Assembly (NCBI RefSeq): GCF_027923405.1
Contig: NZ_BQYI01000001.1
Span: 4,282,501-4,346,500, forward strand
Length of the DNA stretch: 64,000 nt
Source: Paenibacillus sp. YYML68
GTDB lineage: Bacteria > Bacillota > Bacilli > Paenibacillales > NBRC-103111
Direction of reading: 5' to 3'
The translations under genes were made by a program, and so were the position numbers. Of the stretch, positions 25,555-35,600 are shown piece after piece (the first letter of the stretch is position 1; every line of letters starts with the position of its first letter). The notes below the pieces were generated by a model. The model was not told the origin of the DNA. It did not search any database and saw only the letters and a list, made by a program, of their open reading frames with translations.

Positions 25555-27312
25555 TTAACTAAACCAGCTTCGCAGCGCTCGCTTCACGAGGACCGCTCCG
25601 CTGCTACGCTCGGGTGTTACCCCATCGGTCGGTAGCCACTTGCGCAGCCACGATTGGACAAGAGGGCCCGTCGCCGCCCGGATTCTCGGATGCTCCGAGG
25701 GCAGCTGCCCCTTCCAGCATGCCTCGACGATCTCATCGAAGGAGACGGCGGGAAGCTGGCAAGCGGGCGGCTCCGGCAGAAGCTTGAGCCACTTGTCGCC
25801 AGCGGACACACACTTGTTCGCGAACGCGAACGTTCGGCGGGAAGCATGGACGGGGTGTCCCCCGCCTTCATAGAGCAGTCGCAGCCGTCTGCTGCAGGCT
25901 GCTTGCTGCAGCTTGTGAATGAGCGGATCTGCAACATAGATCAGATCGGTTGCCGTCTCCAGCAGCGCTTGCACCGCCGGCCGCTCCCAATCAGCTCCAA
26001 TGTCCACAATGACAACCGGTCTTCGCAACGTGTGAAACAGCTTCAGCCAGCTGCCCGCCGTATCCAGTGTGACCTCGTCCCTCTGCTTCCACGCTGACAG
26101 CTCATCACTTGCAGCCGGCAGCCACAGCGTGTGCCCCGATTGCCAGTACGTATGGCCAATCGTTGCAGCTCCCAGCTCCAGCTCCTCCTGATACGAGCGG
26201 CGATGCGAGGAAGACCTGCGGCTTGCCGTCAGCAACGCCGCAAGCTCCGCGTCATGCCCCGGGGGCTCGATGACGGCGTGAGGCACCTCAAGCGCATCCA
26301 GCGCTTGCGCCAGCACAAGCGTCGTGAACGTCGCACCCGCTCCGCTATACAACCCGCCTACCGCTATAATGCGCGGCGGCGTCCACACTAGGCCGACGCC
26401 GCCGGGCCCGGCCGACGGCTCGAATGTCAGCGCTGTGCGCTGCCCAGGCTGCTTGCCCGCCAGCTCCACTTGGCAGCCACAGAGCGCGGCTGCCGTCTCG
26501 GCAGCGCTGCGGAATCGCTCATCCGGGTCCGCGCGCAGCAGCCGCTGGACGATACGCCTTAGCGCAGGCGGAATACGCTGCTCCGCTTCCTCCATCGGGC
26601 GAGCGGGGTGATAGTGCAGCCCGCCGCACAGCAGATAGTACATGAGGGCGCCGACTCCATATAGATCGGTGCGCGGGTCCGACTGTCGGTCAGCCTCGAA
26701 CTGCTCTGGCGCTGCGAAGCCGATCGTGCCGAGATTCACCGTGTCATTGGCTCTACCGACCTTGAAGCTTCGGGCGGTCCCGAAGTCGATCAGCCTTACC
26801 TTGCCGGCTGCATCAATCATCAGGTTGGAAGGCTTCAAGTCCCGATGAATGACTGGCTCGGGTTGAATGCTGTGCAAATATTCGAGCAAGCCGCACAACT
26901 GCAGCGCCATGTCGATCACATCATGAACATCCATCTGACAGCCTTGCCGTTGGAACCGAGCCTGCACCGTCTCGCCTTCAATGAAATCCATAATGAGATA
27001 TAGACGTCCGGAAGCATGATTCGGCACGACGTCGATAATGTGCGGTAAGCTAGGATGAGACAGCCGACTCATCGTCTCCGCCTCGGCCGCCATCAGCCTT
27101 CTCCATACAGCGTGCTCCTCTTCTGTGGTCACACCCCCTGCTGCTGCGGCACCGCACCAATTCAGCTCCTTGACGGCCCAGCGCTTGCCCCGCAGCTTCA
27201 GATCCTCGGCGAGCCATACCCGACTCATGCCCCCGCTCCCAAGCGGCGCCAGTATCCGATATCGCTCGGCCACAAGTGTGCCAGTCTGTAGAGCATTCGG
27301 TGTATTGTGCAT
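25555..27312 (-). CDS. Ser/Thr protein kinase fused to a degenerate ParA-like domain
   Basis: The 585-residue protein is the first gene of the tad operon. The N-terminal Hanks kinase (about 15-275) has the Gly loop GSGGMSRVW, catalytic Lys in AVKEL, loop HRDLKPSN, DFGTARS and the APEQF motif, so it appears active. After a linker, residues about 315-520 start with IIAVGGLYSGAGATFTTLVLAQAL and contain VVIVDIGADW, resembling a MinD/ParA fold whose P-loop lacks lysines, like the TadZ protein of the same operon. There is no extracellular sensor or PASTA repeat. Probably phosphorylates Tad components; inferred. Confidence 0.88.
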   Translation of the reverse strand: MHNTPNALQTGTLVAERYRILAPLGSGGMSRVWLAEDLKLRGKRWAVKELNWCGAAAAGGVTTEEEHAVWRRLMAAEAETMSRLSHPSLPHIIDVVPNHASGRLYLIMDFIEGETVQARFQRQGCQMDVHDVIDMALQLCGLLEYLHSIQPEPVIHRDLKPSNLMIDAAGKVRLIDFGTARSFKVGRANDTVNLGTIGFAAPEQFEADRQSDPRTDLYGVGALMYYLLCGGLHYHPARPMEEAEQRIPPALRRIVQRLLRADPDERFRSAAETAAALCGCQVELAGKQPGQRTALTFEPSAGPGGVGLVWTPPRIIAVGGLYSGAGATFTTLVLAQALDALEVPHAVIEPPGHDAELAALLTASRRSSSHRRSYQEELELGAATIGHTYWQSGHTLWLPAASDELSAWKQRDEVTLDTAGSWLKLFHTLRRPVVIVDIGADWERPAVQALLETATDLIYVADPLIHKLQQAACSRRLRLLYEGGGHPVHASRRTFAFANKCVSAGDKWLKLLPEPPACQLPAVSFDEIVEACWKGQLPSEHPRIRAATGPLVQSWLRKWLPTDGVTPERSSGAVLVKRALRSWFS

Positions 27313-27669
27313 CGTATTCGTCCCTCTTCTCTCTCCTGAATGGTTCAGCAGTAAGACAACAAAAAACCGCCAAATCAGGCATAATATGCGCTGATCTGGC
27401 GGTTCTTCCGCACTAGAGTATAGATTTTGTTAATAAATTAACATAAAAACCTCTAATGAACAAGCGTATTTAATGTCGAAACGACATCAATATTTTGTAA
27501 ATTTATGTAGAATGTCCATAATAAATTTACATGTATTTGAATCCTTGTTAACAAGCTATCTACGTGAATCCGTGATAAAAGAATATGAAAACAAGAGAAA
27601 AATAGAGGGAATCCAAGATTTTGTGTCGAAATTAAAGGATTATAACGATCCAATACTTTCACCAATGGG
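27313..27669. other. AT-rich gap between the tad operon and the IS1380 transposase
   Basis: The gap contains a leftward terminator (27365-27404) but no gene I can support. A 66-codon frame (27473-27673) and its antisense look like AT-rich noise or the remnant of an interrupted gene. The stretch from about 27444 weakly mirrors the far end of the IS (ATAAAAACCTC versus the complement of GGGGTGTAT), so part of it may be the IS left end. Confidence 0.5.
27365..27404 (-). terminator. leftward terminator upstream of the kinase gene
   Basis: The stem AACCGCCAGATCAG / CTGATTTGGCGGTT (14 bp, one mismatch) is followed leftward by six Ts. No leftward gene is seen on its right, so it may have belonged to a gene lost when the IS1380 element arrived. 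Confidence 0.7.
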
Positions 27670-29030
27670 GTGATTGGCTTGAAGTTCGAATTCGTCCAAT
27701 CTAATGAGTACTTAACCACACATACCGGGTTAACCGCTATTGGAGCTTTGCTAGCAAAGACTAATCTCGGTGCACGTTTGAATAAAACGGTATTGCCCGA
27801 GAACCCGAATCCAGATATCTCGAATGCTGATGTGATGAAAAGCTACTTGGGTCTGCTCTGCCAAGGCAAGAGCGACTTTGATCATATTGAGCCATTCCGG
27901 CAAGACGATGCGTTCAGCATCAGTCTTGACATTCGCGATGTTCCATCTAGTCCAACCTTGCGCCAGCGCTTAGATATGGCGGGTTCGTCGATATGGAAAG
28001 ATATTGTGCTGGAAGAGTCGGCGGACCTGTTACGCCGAGTGGCCGCCCCGCTTACGGGTGTTGATCTTCTTGTCCTGGGCGAGAAGGAACGGACTACGTT
28101 GTTGCCGCTCGATATCGATGTGTCTCCCTTTGACAACTCCCGCACGAAAAAGAAGGCGTATCTCGCACCTACAAAGGCCATGATGGTTTTGCTCCGATCT
28201 TCTCTTACTTGGGCAAAGAGGGCTACGGCGTCCATGTGGAACTGCGTGAGGGCAGCGTGCATTGCCAGAAGAACACGGATGAATTTTTGAAGGCCAGCAT
28301 TCAATATGCACGCCGAGTCACAGACCGTCCGCTCCTTGTTCGAATGGATGCAGGCAACGACTGCTTGGCGAATCTGAAGGTCTGTCACACTCAAGAAACT
28401 CGTGCCGATTACATCATCAAGAAAAATCTGCGAAGAGATCCAAAGGAGACGTGGCTCTTGTTCGCACAAGATCTGGGCATATGCTGCGAAGAACGCGAAG
28501 GAAAGAAGGTATACATCGGGTCGATGCTCATTCGTGAACAAGGATTTGACGAGCCGCTGCGTCAAGTGTTTCGTGTCATCGAACGAACCATAAGCCGTGA
28601 AGGTCAAATCTTCCTCGTTCCTGAGATCGAGGTCGAGGTGTACTGGACTTCCTTGCGTTGCTCGGCTTGGCGGGTCATTGAACTGTATCGCGATCACGGC
28701 ACCAGTGAACAGTACCACAGTGAGATCAAGACAGACCTTGATCTGGAACGCTTGCCCGCTGGCAAGTTTGCAACCAACAATCTCATATTGCATGCGGGCG
28801 TGTTCGCATACAATATGCTTCGCTTGATGGGGCAACTCAGTCTGCAGATTCCCGACTCTCCGATTCGAAACAATGTTGGCCGCAGACGGATTCGCACGGT
28901 CATTCAGAATATGATCTACCATGCTTCACGACTCGTAAGACATGCTAGGCAAGTCAAATTCGCATTTGGAACGCACAGTCCTTGGTTTCAAACGTTGCGA
29001 CGTGTGTATCTCACCATCCTAACCACTTGA
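27670..29030 (+). pseudogene. IS1380-family transposase, frameshifted
   Basis: Two overlapping frames (27670-28290 and about 28150-29030) together give a full IS1380-type DDE transposase of about 453 residues. The N-terminal part ends correctly at NSRTKK and the second frame continues EGVSRTYKGHDGFAPIFSYLGKEGYG. One base is missing in an A tract at 28147-28151 (five As where six would keep frame). Later parts include DAGNDCLAN and the YRDHGTSEQYHSEIKTDLDLERLP region with the final catalytic Glu. A -1 ribosomal slip at the A tract could restore it, but loss of function is likelier. Confidence 0.85.
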
Positions 29031-29167
29031 GACTCAATGTTTAATAGGGGTGTATACGCCTTCACGCGTAGGCGTGTTTCAACATGTGCTTTTTTTGTCC
29101 ACGCGAGGAAGTTCAATTGAAATGCTCATTACCTTGATGCTTTTACCATTTCCCTACAGTCACGAGC

Positions 29168-29197
29168 GGGCTGTCACGGATTCACGATCTATATAAT
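29168..29197 (+). promoter_or_regulatory. candidate promoter of the ABC importer operon
   Basis: A perfect TATAAT (29192-29197) lies 37 bp before the first permease start. The matching -35 is weak (CTGTCA-like), suggesting an activator or low basal level. Confidence 0.4.
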
Positions 29198-29233
29198 TAG
29201 GAACGTTCTGACAAGTTTAGTAGGAGGTCCCGC

Positions 29234-30196
29234 ATGTCATATCTGGATCCGAACACCGCTCTCAAGCGTCCCGTAGCGAACGCACGTCAAGGCCGTGCAG
29301 CTCGCACGCAATCGCTTCGCTCCTTGAAGCATAAGGAAGCGTTACTCGCCTATTTATTTCTAGCCCCATCCCTTGTGCTGTTTACGATCTTTCTTTTTTA
29401 TCCACTTGTGAAATCGGTTTATTTAAGCCTTCACTTAACTGATCCGCGCGGCCGAATCGCTGCCTATGCAGGTCTCGACAACTTCAAGGAGCTGTTCGCC
29501 TCCGACCTGTTCTACCAGAGCCTTGGCGTCACGCTGGGCTTCACCGCCCTTACAGTGCCAACTGGCATTGCATTAGCGCTGCTGCTCGCTGCACTCACGC
29601 ATCAGAAGCTCAGAGGGATGAAGACGTTTCGCTTCATTTTCTCCCTGCCGCTCGCGATATCGGTCGGTACAGGCTCTGTCATCTGGATGATGCTATTCCA
29701 TCCGTCGCTCGGTACGCTCAACTACATGCTGACCCGTATCGGCATGGAGCCGGTACAATGGCTGACGGACCCCGCATGGGCGCTCATCTCGATCTCGATC
29801 ATGACGATCTGGATGAATCTTGGCTTCAACTACATCGTCCTATTAAGCGGAATTCAAGGCGTACCGGAGGAAATCTACGACAGCGCGAAGATCGACGGCT
29901 CCGGCCCGCTTCGCACGTTCTTCGGCATTACGCTGCCGCTGATCTCGCCGACTCTTTTCTTCACAGCGGTGGTCTCGATCATCGGGGCGTTCCAATCGTT
30001 CGGACCCATCCATATCCTGACCAAGGGCGGTCCTGCGAACAGCACCAACGTAATCGTATTCAATATTTACCGCGATGCGTTCGTGAATTATAACTTCGGG
30101 ATCGGCAGCGCCCAAGCGCTCGTCCTGTTCGTCATCATCCTCCTATTAACACTTATTCAATTCCGCTTCTTCGAGAGGAAGGTGCATTACCAATGA
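29234..30196 (+). CDS. CUT1-family ABC importer permease (UgpA/MalF type)
   Basis: The 320-residue protein has six membrane segments. The EAA loop is EEIYDSAKIDGSGPLRTFFGITLPLISPTL (about residues 215-245), where the ATPase docks. The ATG follows AGGAGG by 6 bases. It overlaps the next permease by 4 bp. With the UgpB-like binding protein downstream it should import a sugar, oligosaccharide or glycerophosphodiester. The ATPase is missing here and is probably a shared MsmX-type protein encoded elsewhere. Confidence 0.9.
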   Translation: MSYLDPNTALKRPVANARQGRAARTQSLRSLKHKEALLAYLFLAPSLVLFTIFLFYPLVKSVYLSLHLTDPRGRIAAYAGLDNFKELFASDLFYQSLGVTLGFTALTVPTGIALALLLAALTHQKLRGMKTFRFIFSLPLAISVGTGSVIWMMLFHPSLGTLNYMLTRIGMEPVQWLTDPAWALISISIMTIWMNLGFNYIVLLSGIQGVPEEIYDSAKIDGSGPLRTFFGITLPLISPTLFFTAVVSIIGAFQSFGPIHILTKGGPANSTNVIVFNIYRDAFVNYNFGIGSAQALVLFVIILLLTLIQFRFFERKVHYQ

Positions 30197-31014
30197 TTGT
30201 GCGAATTCAGCGCATCGTCGGCTATATCATCCTGGTCGCAGCCGCTGCTGCTATCTTATACCCGCTGCTGTACGCGTTCACGGCAGCCATGATGACCGAG
30301 GCAGAATCCATTACGTATCCACCGAGATTTATACCAAGCAGTCTGTATCTGCAAAACTTCCTTGAGGTCGGCGCTCTGATCCCTGTTGGACGGTTTATCG
30401 TGAACAGCTTCATCGTATCGATTGCGATTATGGCCGGGCAGCTGCTGACCTCCAGCCTTGCCGCTTACGCCTTCGCATACTTACGCTTCGGGGGTAAGGC
30501 ACTGCTGTTCACCTTATTCCTGTCGACGATGATGATTCCTTGGGAGGTGACGATCATTCCCAACTACTTGACGATCAAGGGCTGGGACTGGCTCGACACG
30601 TACAAGGCGCTCATCGTTCCGTTCTTGGCCTCGGCCTTCGGCACGTTCTTGCTCAGACAGTGGTTCCTGCAGCTTCCCCGCGAGCTGTTCGAGGCAGCGA
30701 AGATCGACGGCTGCGGCCACCTGCGCATCTTCGCCGGTCTTGTACTACCGCTCTCTAAGCCAGCACTTGCGACGCTCGGCGTCTATTCGTTCCTGAATCA
30801 TTGGAACATGTACCTGTGGCCGCTGCTCGTCACGAATAGTGAGGACCGTCGCACCGTACAGATCGGCGTCAGCATGCTGCAATTCGAGGAGATGACCGCA
30901 TGGAATCTCGTGTTAGCCGGCGTCGTCCTTGTGCTGCTCCCATCGCTGCTATTGCTCGCGCTCGGCTTGAAGCAGCTTGTCGGCGGCATGACTGCCGGTG
31001 CATTGAAGGGCTGA
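30193..31014 (+). CDS. CUT1-family ABC importer permease (UgpE/MalG type)
   Basis: The 273-residue protein has six predicted membrane segments. The EAA motif is ELFEAAKIDGCGHLRIFAGLVLPLSKPAL (about 170-200). The start overlaps the upstream permease stop (ATGA), the usual arrangement for this pair. It forms the heterodimeric channel with the UgpA/MalF-type subunit. Substrate cannot be read from the permeases. Confidence 0.9.
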   Translation: MIVRIQRIVGYIILVAAAAAILYPLLYAFTAAMMTEAESITYPPRFIPSSLYLQNFLEVGALIPVGRFIVNSFIVSIAIMAGQLLTSSLAAYAFAYLRFGGKALLFTLFLSTMMIPWEVTIIPNYLTIKGWDWLDTYKALIVPFLASAFGTFLLRQWFLQLPRELFEAAKIDGCGHLRIFAGLVLPLSKPALATLGVYSFLNHWNMYLWPLLVTNSEDRRTVQIGVSMLQFEEMTAWNLVLAGVVLVLLPSLLLLALGLKQLVGGMTAGALKG

Positions 31015-31032
31015 TTCGATGGGGCGGTTACG

Positions 31033-31074
31033 CTGAATCGATAGAACTGAATCGATAGAGCTGAATCGATAGAA
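31033..31074. repeat. three tandem copies of a 14-bp unit
   Basis: CTGAATCGATAGAA, CTGAATCGATAGAG and CTGAATCGATAGAA follow one another exactly, between the permease and binding-protein genes. Each unit contains the palindrome ATCGAT. They may act as an mRNA spacing or protein-binding element, or be a simple replication-slippage tract. Confidence 0.85.
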
Positions 31075-31188
31075 CCGTTCCGCAGTACCGTCTAGCTTAT
31101 CGAAATAGTGCGCTCCCTTCGGCCCTGTTTGCCGAAGCTGACGCTCTATCATACATATATTTATATTAAAAGGAGAGAACCAACAATC

Positions 31189-32589
31189 ATGAAGCTTCTG
31201 AATTCGAAAGTAGCCTTGCCGCTCGTCCTGTCCGGGATGATGGCCGTAACTGCAGCATGTGGAGGTACAACACCAGCATCCAGCGGTAACGCAACAGACA
31301 ACAAGCCTGCTGCCGAGGCTGAGAAGAAGGACGCTCCTGCTGCGAAGACTGCTGAGCCGGTCAAGGTCGTATGGTGGCACTCGATGGGCGGCGAGCTCGG
31401 CAAAGCGGTAGACAAGCTCGTAACGGACTACAACGCTTCCCAGGACAAGGTGAAGGTTGAAGCTGTCTTCCAAGGCACGTACGATGAGAGCTTGAACAAG
31501 ATGAAGGCGTCGATGGATTCCAAGAGCGGCCCTGCGCTTATTCAAGTATACGAAATCGGTAGCCGCTTCATGATCGACTCCAAGGCGATTACTCCGATGC
31601 AGACGTTTATCGATAAAGAGAAATACGATGTGTCCTCCCTCGAGGAGAACATTCTGAACTACTACCGCTTCGACGGCAAGCTGTACTCGATGCCATTCAA
31701 CACGTCGAACCCGATTCTGTACTACAACAAGAACATGTTCAAGGATGCAGGTCTTGATCCGGAGAAGCCGCCGACTACGTATGAAGAGCTGGCGGAAGCG
31801 GCGAAGAAGCTGACCAAGGACGGCAAAGCCGGTGCATCGTTCGCCATCTACGGCTGGTTCATGGAGCAGCTGTTCGCGAACCAAGGCGCGGAGCTTGTGA
31901 ACAATGGCAACGGTCGTACACAGCTGGCTACCGAGTCGCTCCTAGCTAGCGAGCCAGGCGTGAAGACGATGACTTGGTGGAAGCAGATGATCGACGACAA
32001 GACGATGCTGAACCTCGGTCGCAAAACAGACGACACAAAGAAAGCGTTCGCTGCAGGTCAAATCGCGATGACGCTTGACTCGACAGCTTCCCTCCGCGGC
32101 ATCGTAAACTCCGCTGAAGGCAAGTTCGAGGTAGGTACAGCATTCCTGCCGAAGCCAGCTGGCGCTAAAGAAGGCGGCGTGATCGTCGGCGGCGCGAGCT
32201 TGTACATCATGAACAATCGCTCCGACGCAGAGCAGCAGGGCGCATGGGACTTCATCAAGTTCCTGGCTGATCCGAAGCAGCAAGCGGTCTGGTCTGTGAA
32301 CACAGGCTACTTCCCGATCACGAAGAAGGCTTATGACGAGCAGCTGGTGAAGGACAACATGACGAAGTATCCGCAGTTCAAGACAGCGGTAGACCAACTG
32401 CACAGCACGAAGGCGAACCTTGCGACGCAGGGCGCGGTCATGGGCGTATTCCCTGAAGCTCGTCAGCTGACTGAGGGCGCGATGGAAGAGATCTTGACAG
32501 GCAAGAAGGATGCGAAGACTGCACTTGAAGGTGCAGCGAAAGAAATTACGACGAAGATCGGCAACTACAACAAGACCGTATCGAAGTAA
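31189..32589 (+). CDS. extracellular solute-binding lipoprotein (family 1, UgpB-like)
   Basis: The 466-residue protein has a lipoprotein signal whose lipobox is VTAAC (Cys near residue 24) and a Ser/Ala/Lys-rich tether. The binding fold begins VKVVWWHSMGGELGKAVDKL. Stretches GGVIVGGASLYIM and NTGYFPITKKAYDE match the UgpB (glycerol-3-phosphate) branch. ATG at 31189 with AGGAGAG upstream; a longer frame from 31108 lacks a site. It follows its two permeases after a 175-bp gap carrying 14-bp repeats. Ligand may be a glycerophosphodiester or maltodextrin; the neighbouring amylopullulanase favours the latter only by context. Confidence 0.88.
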   Translation: MKLLNSKVALPLVLSGMMAVTAACGGTTPASSGNATDNKPAAEAEKKDAPAAKTAEPVKVVWWHSMGGELGKAVDKLVTDYNASQDKVKVEAVFQGTYDESLNKMKASMDSKSGPALIQVYEIGSRFMIDSKAITPMQTFIDKEKYDVSSLEENILNYYRFDGKLYSMPFNTSNPILYYNKNMFKDAGLDPEKPPTTYEELAEAAKKLTKDGKAGASFAIYGWFMEQLFANQGAELVNNGNGRTQLATESLLASEPGVKTMTWWKQMIDDKTMLNLGRKTDDTKKAFAAGQIAMTLDSTASLRGIVNSAEGKFEVGTAFLPKPAGAKEGGVIVGGASLYIMNNRSDAEQQGAWDFIKFLADPKQQAVWSVNTGYFPITKKAYDEQLVKDNMTKYPQFKTAVDQLHSTKANLATQGAVMGVFPEARQLTEGAMEEILTGKKDAKTALEGAAKEITTKIGNYNKTVSK

Positions 32590-32619
32590 TTCACGATTGC
32601 ACGACTCCTCGGCTGTACA

Positions 32620-32660
32620 CAAAAACTCCCCGGCACCATTCCACATGGTTCCGGGGAGTT
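32620..32660. terminator. terminator between the importer and the amylopullulanase gene
   Basis: AACTCCCCGG pairs with CCGGGGAGTT, and an inner ACCAT/ATGGT extends the stem to about 15 bp. Five Ts follow in the leftward direction. It serves the amylopullulanase gene and can also end the rightward importer transcript. Confidence 0.88.
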
Positions 32661-32674
32661 CCTCATTCACTCGG

Positions 32675-35600
32675 TTACTTCGTCATTGCGTTCAACAGGT
32701 TCACGAGCACCTGTGCACTCTCTGCGCGTGTTGCCAAGCCTTGTGGGTCGAATGCGCCCTCCGACTTGCCCTGCAGCAGCGACAGCTGTACGCCGGCATG
32801 CACGTAGCCTGCCGCCCAGCTGCTGATGCGTGCCGCGTCGGTGAACTTGCTCTCAAGACCGTTCGTTACAGCCTGCTTACCCGTCTTCACCTCATAGGCA
32901 CGAACGATCATCGCCGCCAGCTCTTCGCGGGTAATCGTCGCGTTCGGTGCGAACGTGCGTGCGTCTCTGCCACTGACAAGGCCGAGCTCAGACGCCTTCG
33001 CTACCGCTCGCGCATACCAAGCGCTGCTATCCACATCAGCGAAGCTTGCTTGAGCGTGAGCCGAAGCTGCATCCTCGCCAAGCGCACGTACGAGCATTGC
33101 CGCGAATTGCGCACGAGTGACGGACTGCTCGGGTGCGAACGTCGTTGACGTTACACCGTTGATGACGTGCTTCGCTGCAAGCTCCTTGATTGATTGCGCC
33201 GCCCAGTGGGCAGCCTTCACGTCTGTGAACGATTTGGTATACTCGAGCACCGCATACTTACTGAAGTGATACACATCTGCATGCAGCTGTCCATCAATCC
33301 AGCGTCCCTGCACAAACTCGAGGCTCCCTGTCTCATCGATATAGTAGACGCCGGCCAGCTTCTGATCTGTGCCTGCGTTCACATCGAATACGAGTGTGAT
33401 CGGCTCTTCGAAGCGTTCTGCCTTCGTTACCTTGCCGTCATCGTCTACGACCGAGAGTGTGAAGCCATAGACCGTGCTCGCAAGCTTCAGCCCAGCAGCA
33501 GCCTTCGCCTCGCTCTTGCCGATCAGCGCAGCCGCTTGCTCCTGTGCAACCGGTGCGGCCTGCAGCTCAATGGTCGACTCCGCCTCCTTGCCCTTCGGAG
33601 CGAGCTCCTGCAGCTTCTTGAGCAGCGCGGATGGAAGCTGTAGCTTCACGCCTTGGCTGACCACCTCAAGCGGCTTCGTGCCGATCGCTTGCGCAGCTTG
33701 AACTGGAATCGCGACCGTCTTTTCTTGCGCACCTAGCTGTATGGTTACTTTGTTCCCGCTGCTCTTCAGCTGCTCCTCCGATACGCGCTTCTTCGACGTG
33801 TCAGCAGGCGCTGGTGTCGGTGTTCCTGTTCCGCCTGAGCTTCCACCTGTATCTCCGTCACCCGGTGTCTCTCCGTCGCCCGGTGTGCCTCCGTTATCCG
33901 GTGTGCCTCCAGTCGTACGCGTTACCTTCATCGTAATCGTCTTCGTCGCTTGCCCTGCGCGGCCCTTATCGGTGTACCACGGCAGCGCCAGCGTCTGGGC
34001 CGTCGGCTCGATATGCAGCTTGAACGTATTCAAGCCTGCTGCGAGTGGAATGCTCGGCACATCGACATGGCCGTATGCATCCATTGTGCCCGCTGCAATC
34101 GGCTCATCATTAATCGTGAACGCTACGCCATAAGGCACTACCGCCTTCAGACGAATGCTCTCCTCCGTCGTCTCGAACGTCATATCTTCACCGTACGAGA
34201 TGCGTGGGATCGAGATCATCATCGGCATATCGACCCAGCGAAGCACGTAATCGTTGACGAGCATCTTGTTATCGCCCTGATTCGTGATCGTCAGCTTCAT
34301 GTTCGTGTCGGTCGAGCTGTATGCCCAATTACCGTAGTCAGCTGTATCATTTGGAATACGGCTATGGCTTGCGAACGCCTCAGTCGACCAGGATCCGCGC
34401 GTATACTTATACTCCATCGTCTTGCCAGCCATCATCTTGAACGTGTACTCTACAACGTTACGACTCGTCGCACCGCTCGGCACATGCAGCTTCGTGCCGC
34501 TCGCGTTCCAGCCATTGGTGCTGCCCGCGAGGAAAATATCATCTGTCGTCGGCGTATAACTCGGCAGATGCAGACGCAATGTCACGTCGACCATGACGAG
34601 GCTAGGCGTGACTGACTTTTCATCCGAATACGAACGGTTGTACGCCATATCGAAGGCTGCCACCTTGTACGTATAGGCAGTGCCGTTACTTACCGCATAG
34701 TCCACATAGCTGGTTGCCGTCTTAGCCAGTGTAGCCAGCTTCGTGTAGCTTGTATCGGTGCCTGACTTCCGGTACACCTCATATCCGGCTGCTGTATCAT
34801 CGGAGGCCGTCCATTTCACATTCGCCAGATTCGACTCTACTGTAAAATCAGACAGCATCGGCGCAGCAGGTGGAGTCGTGTCGTTCTCATCGGCATACAC
34901 CTGTACCGTTACGGTAGGCGAATGCGTATAATGCTCACCGTTATCCGTAGAAGCCTTCGCATAGTAGTAGTACAGACCAGCCTCGGTAGGCTCGAAGGAC
35001 GCCCAGTATATTTTGGAACGGTCGAAATCGGACTCATAACGAAGCTTCGTCTCATCCGCCTTCGCCGGGTCGGTGCCTGCCTTGTAGTACGCCAGACGCG
35101 TCAGCAGACCTGGAGCTTCCTTGCCTGCATACGCCGTATTGTCGGTCAGACCGTATACGCTCACGGCTACCGTGATCTTGCCTGTCGTCTTCCCGACACC
35201 TGCGTAGACCGCATTCGTCACGTCGGACGGTGCCGCTACGTCTTGGATGACATAGGCTGGCGTCGCTGAAGCCATCTCGCTCAGGAAGCTCTCACCCGTG
35301 CCGATCTTCGCTGTTACCGCGTAGTAATACTTGTTGCCGTTCGTCACCGTGCTGTCGTTGAACATCGCGCTAGTCGACGTGCCGACCATCGTCACATCGC
35401 CGCCCTCGATTGCCGCGCGGTACACCTGGTAGCTCTCTGCACCAGCAACAGCTGTCCATGTCAGCGCGACGTTGCCGTCATGACCTGTTGCCTGAACATC
35501 GGTTACCGTCGGAACCGTCTGCAGCTGTGCAGTCGACACCATCATCAGACCCGCTTCAGCCGGAATCGTCAGCAGCACCTTGCCGCCAGCTACCGTTCCT

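Noticed and set aside
27473-27673. 66-codon frame before the IS1380 transposase
   Set aside because: AT-rich, no ribosome site, no family; possibly a gene remnant or IS leader, so not called.
27882-28922. 346-codon minus-strand frame across the IS1380 transposase
   Set aside because: Antisense to a recognisable transposase whose catalytic region is on the plus strand.
31033-31074. Possible CRISPR array
   Set aside because: Units are contiguous 14-mers without spacers and no cas genes are present.
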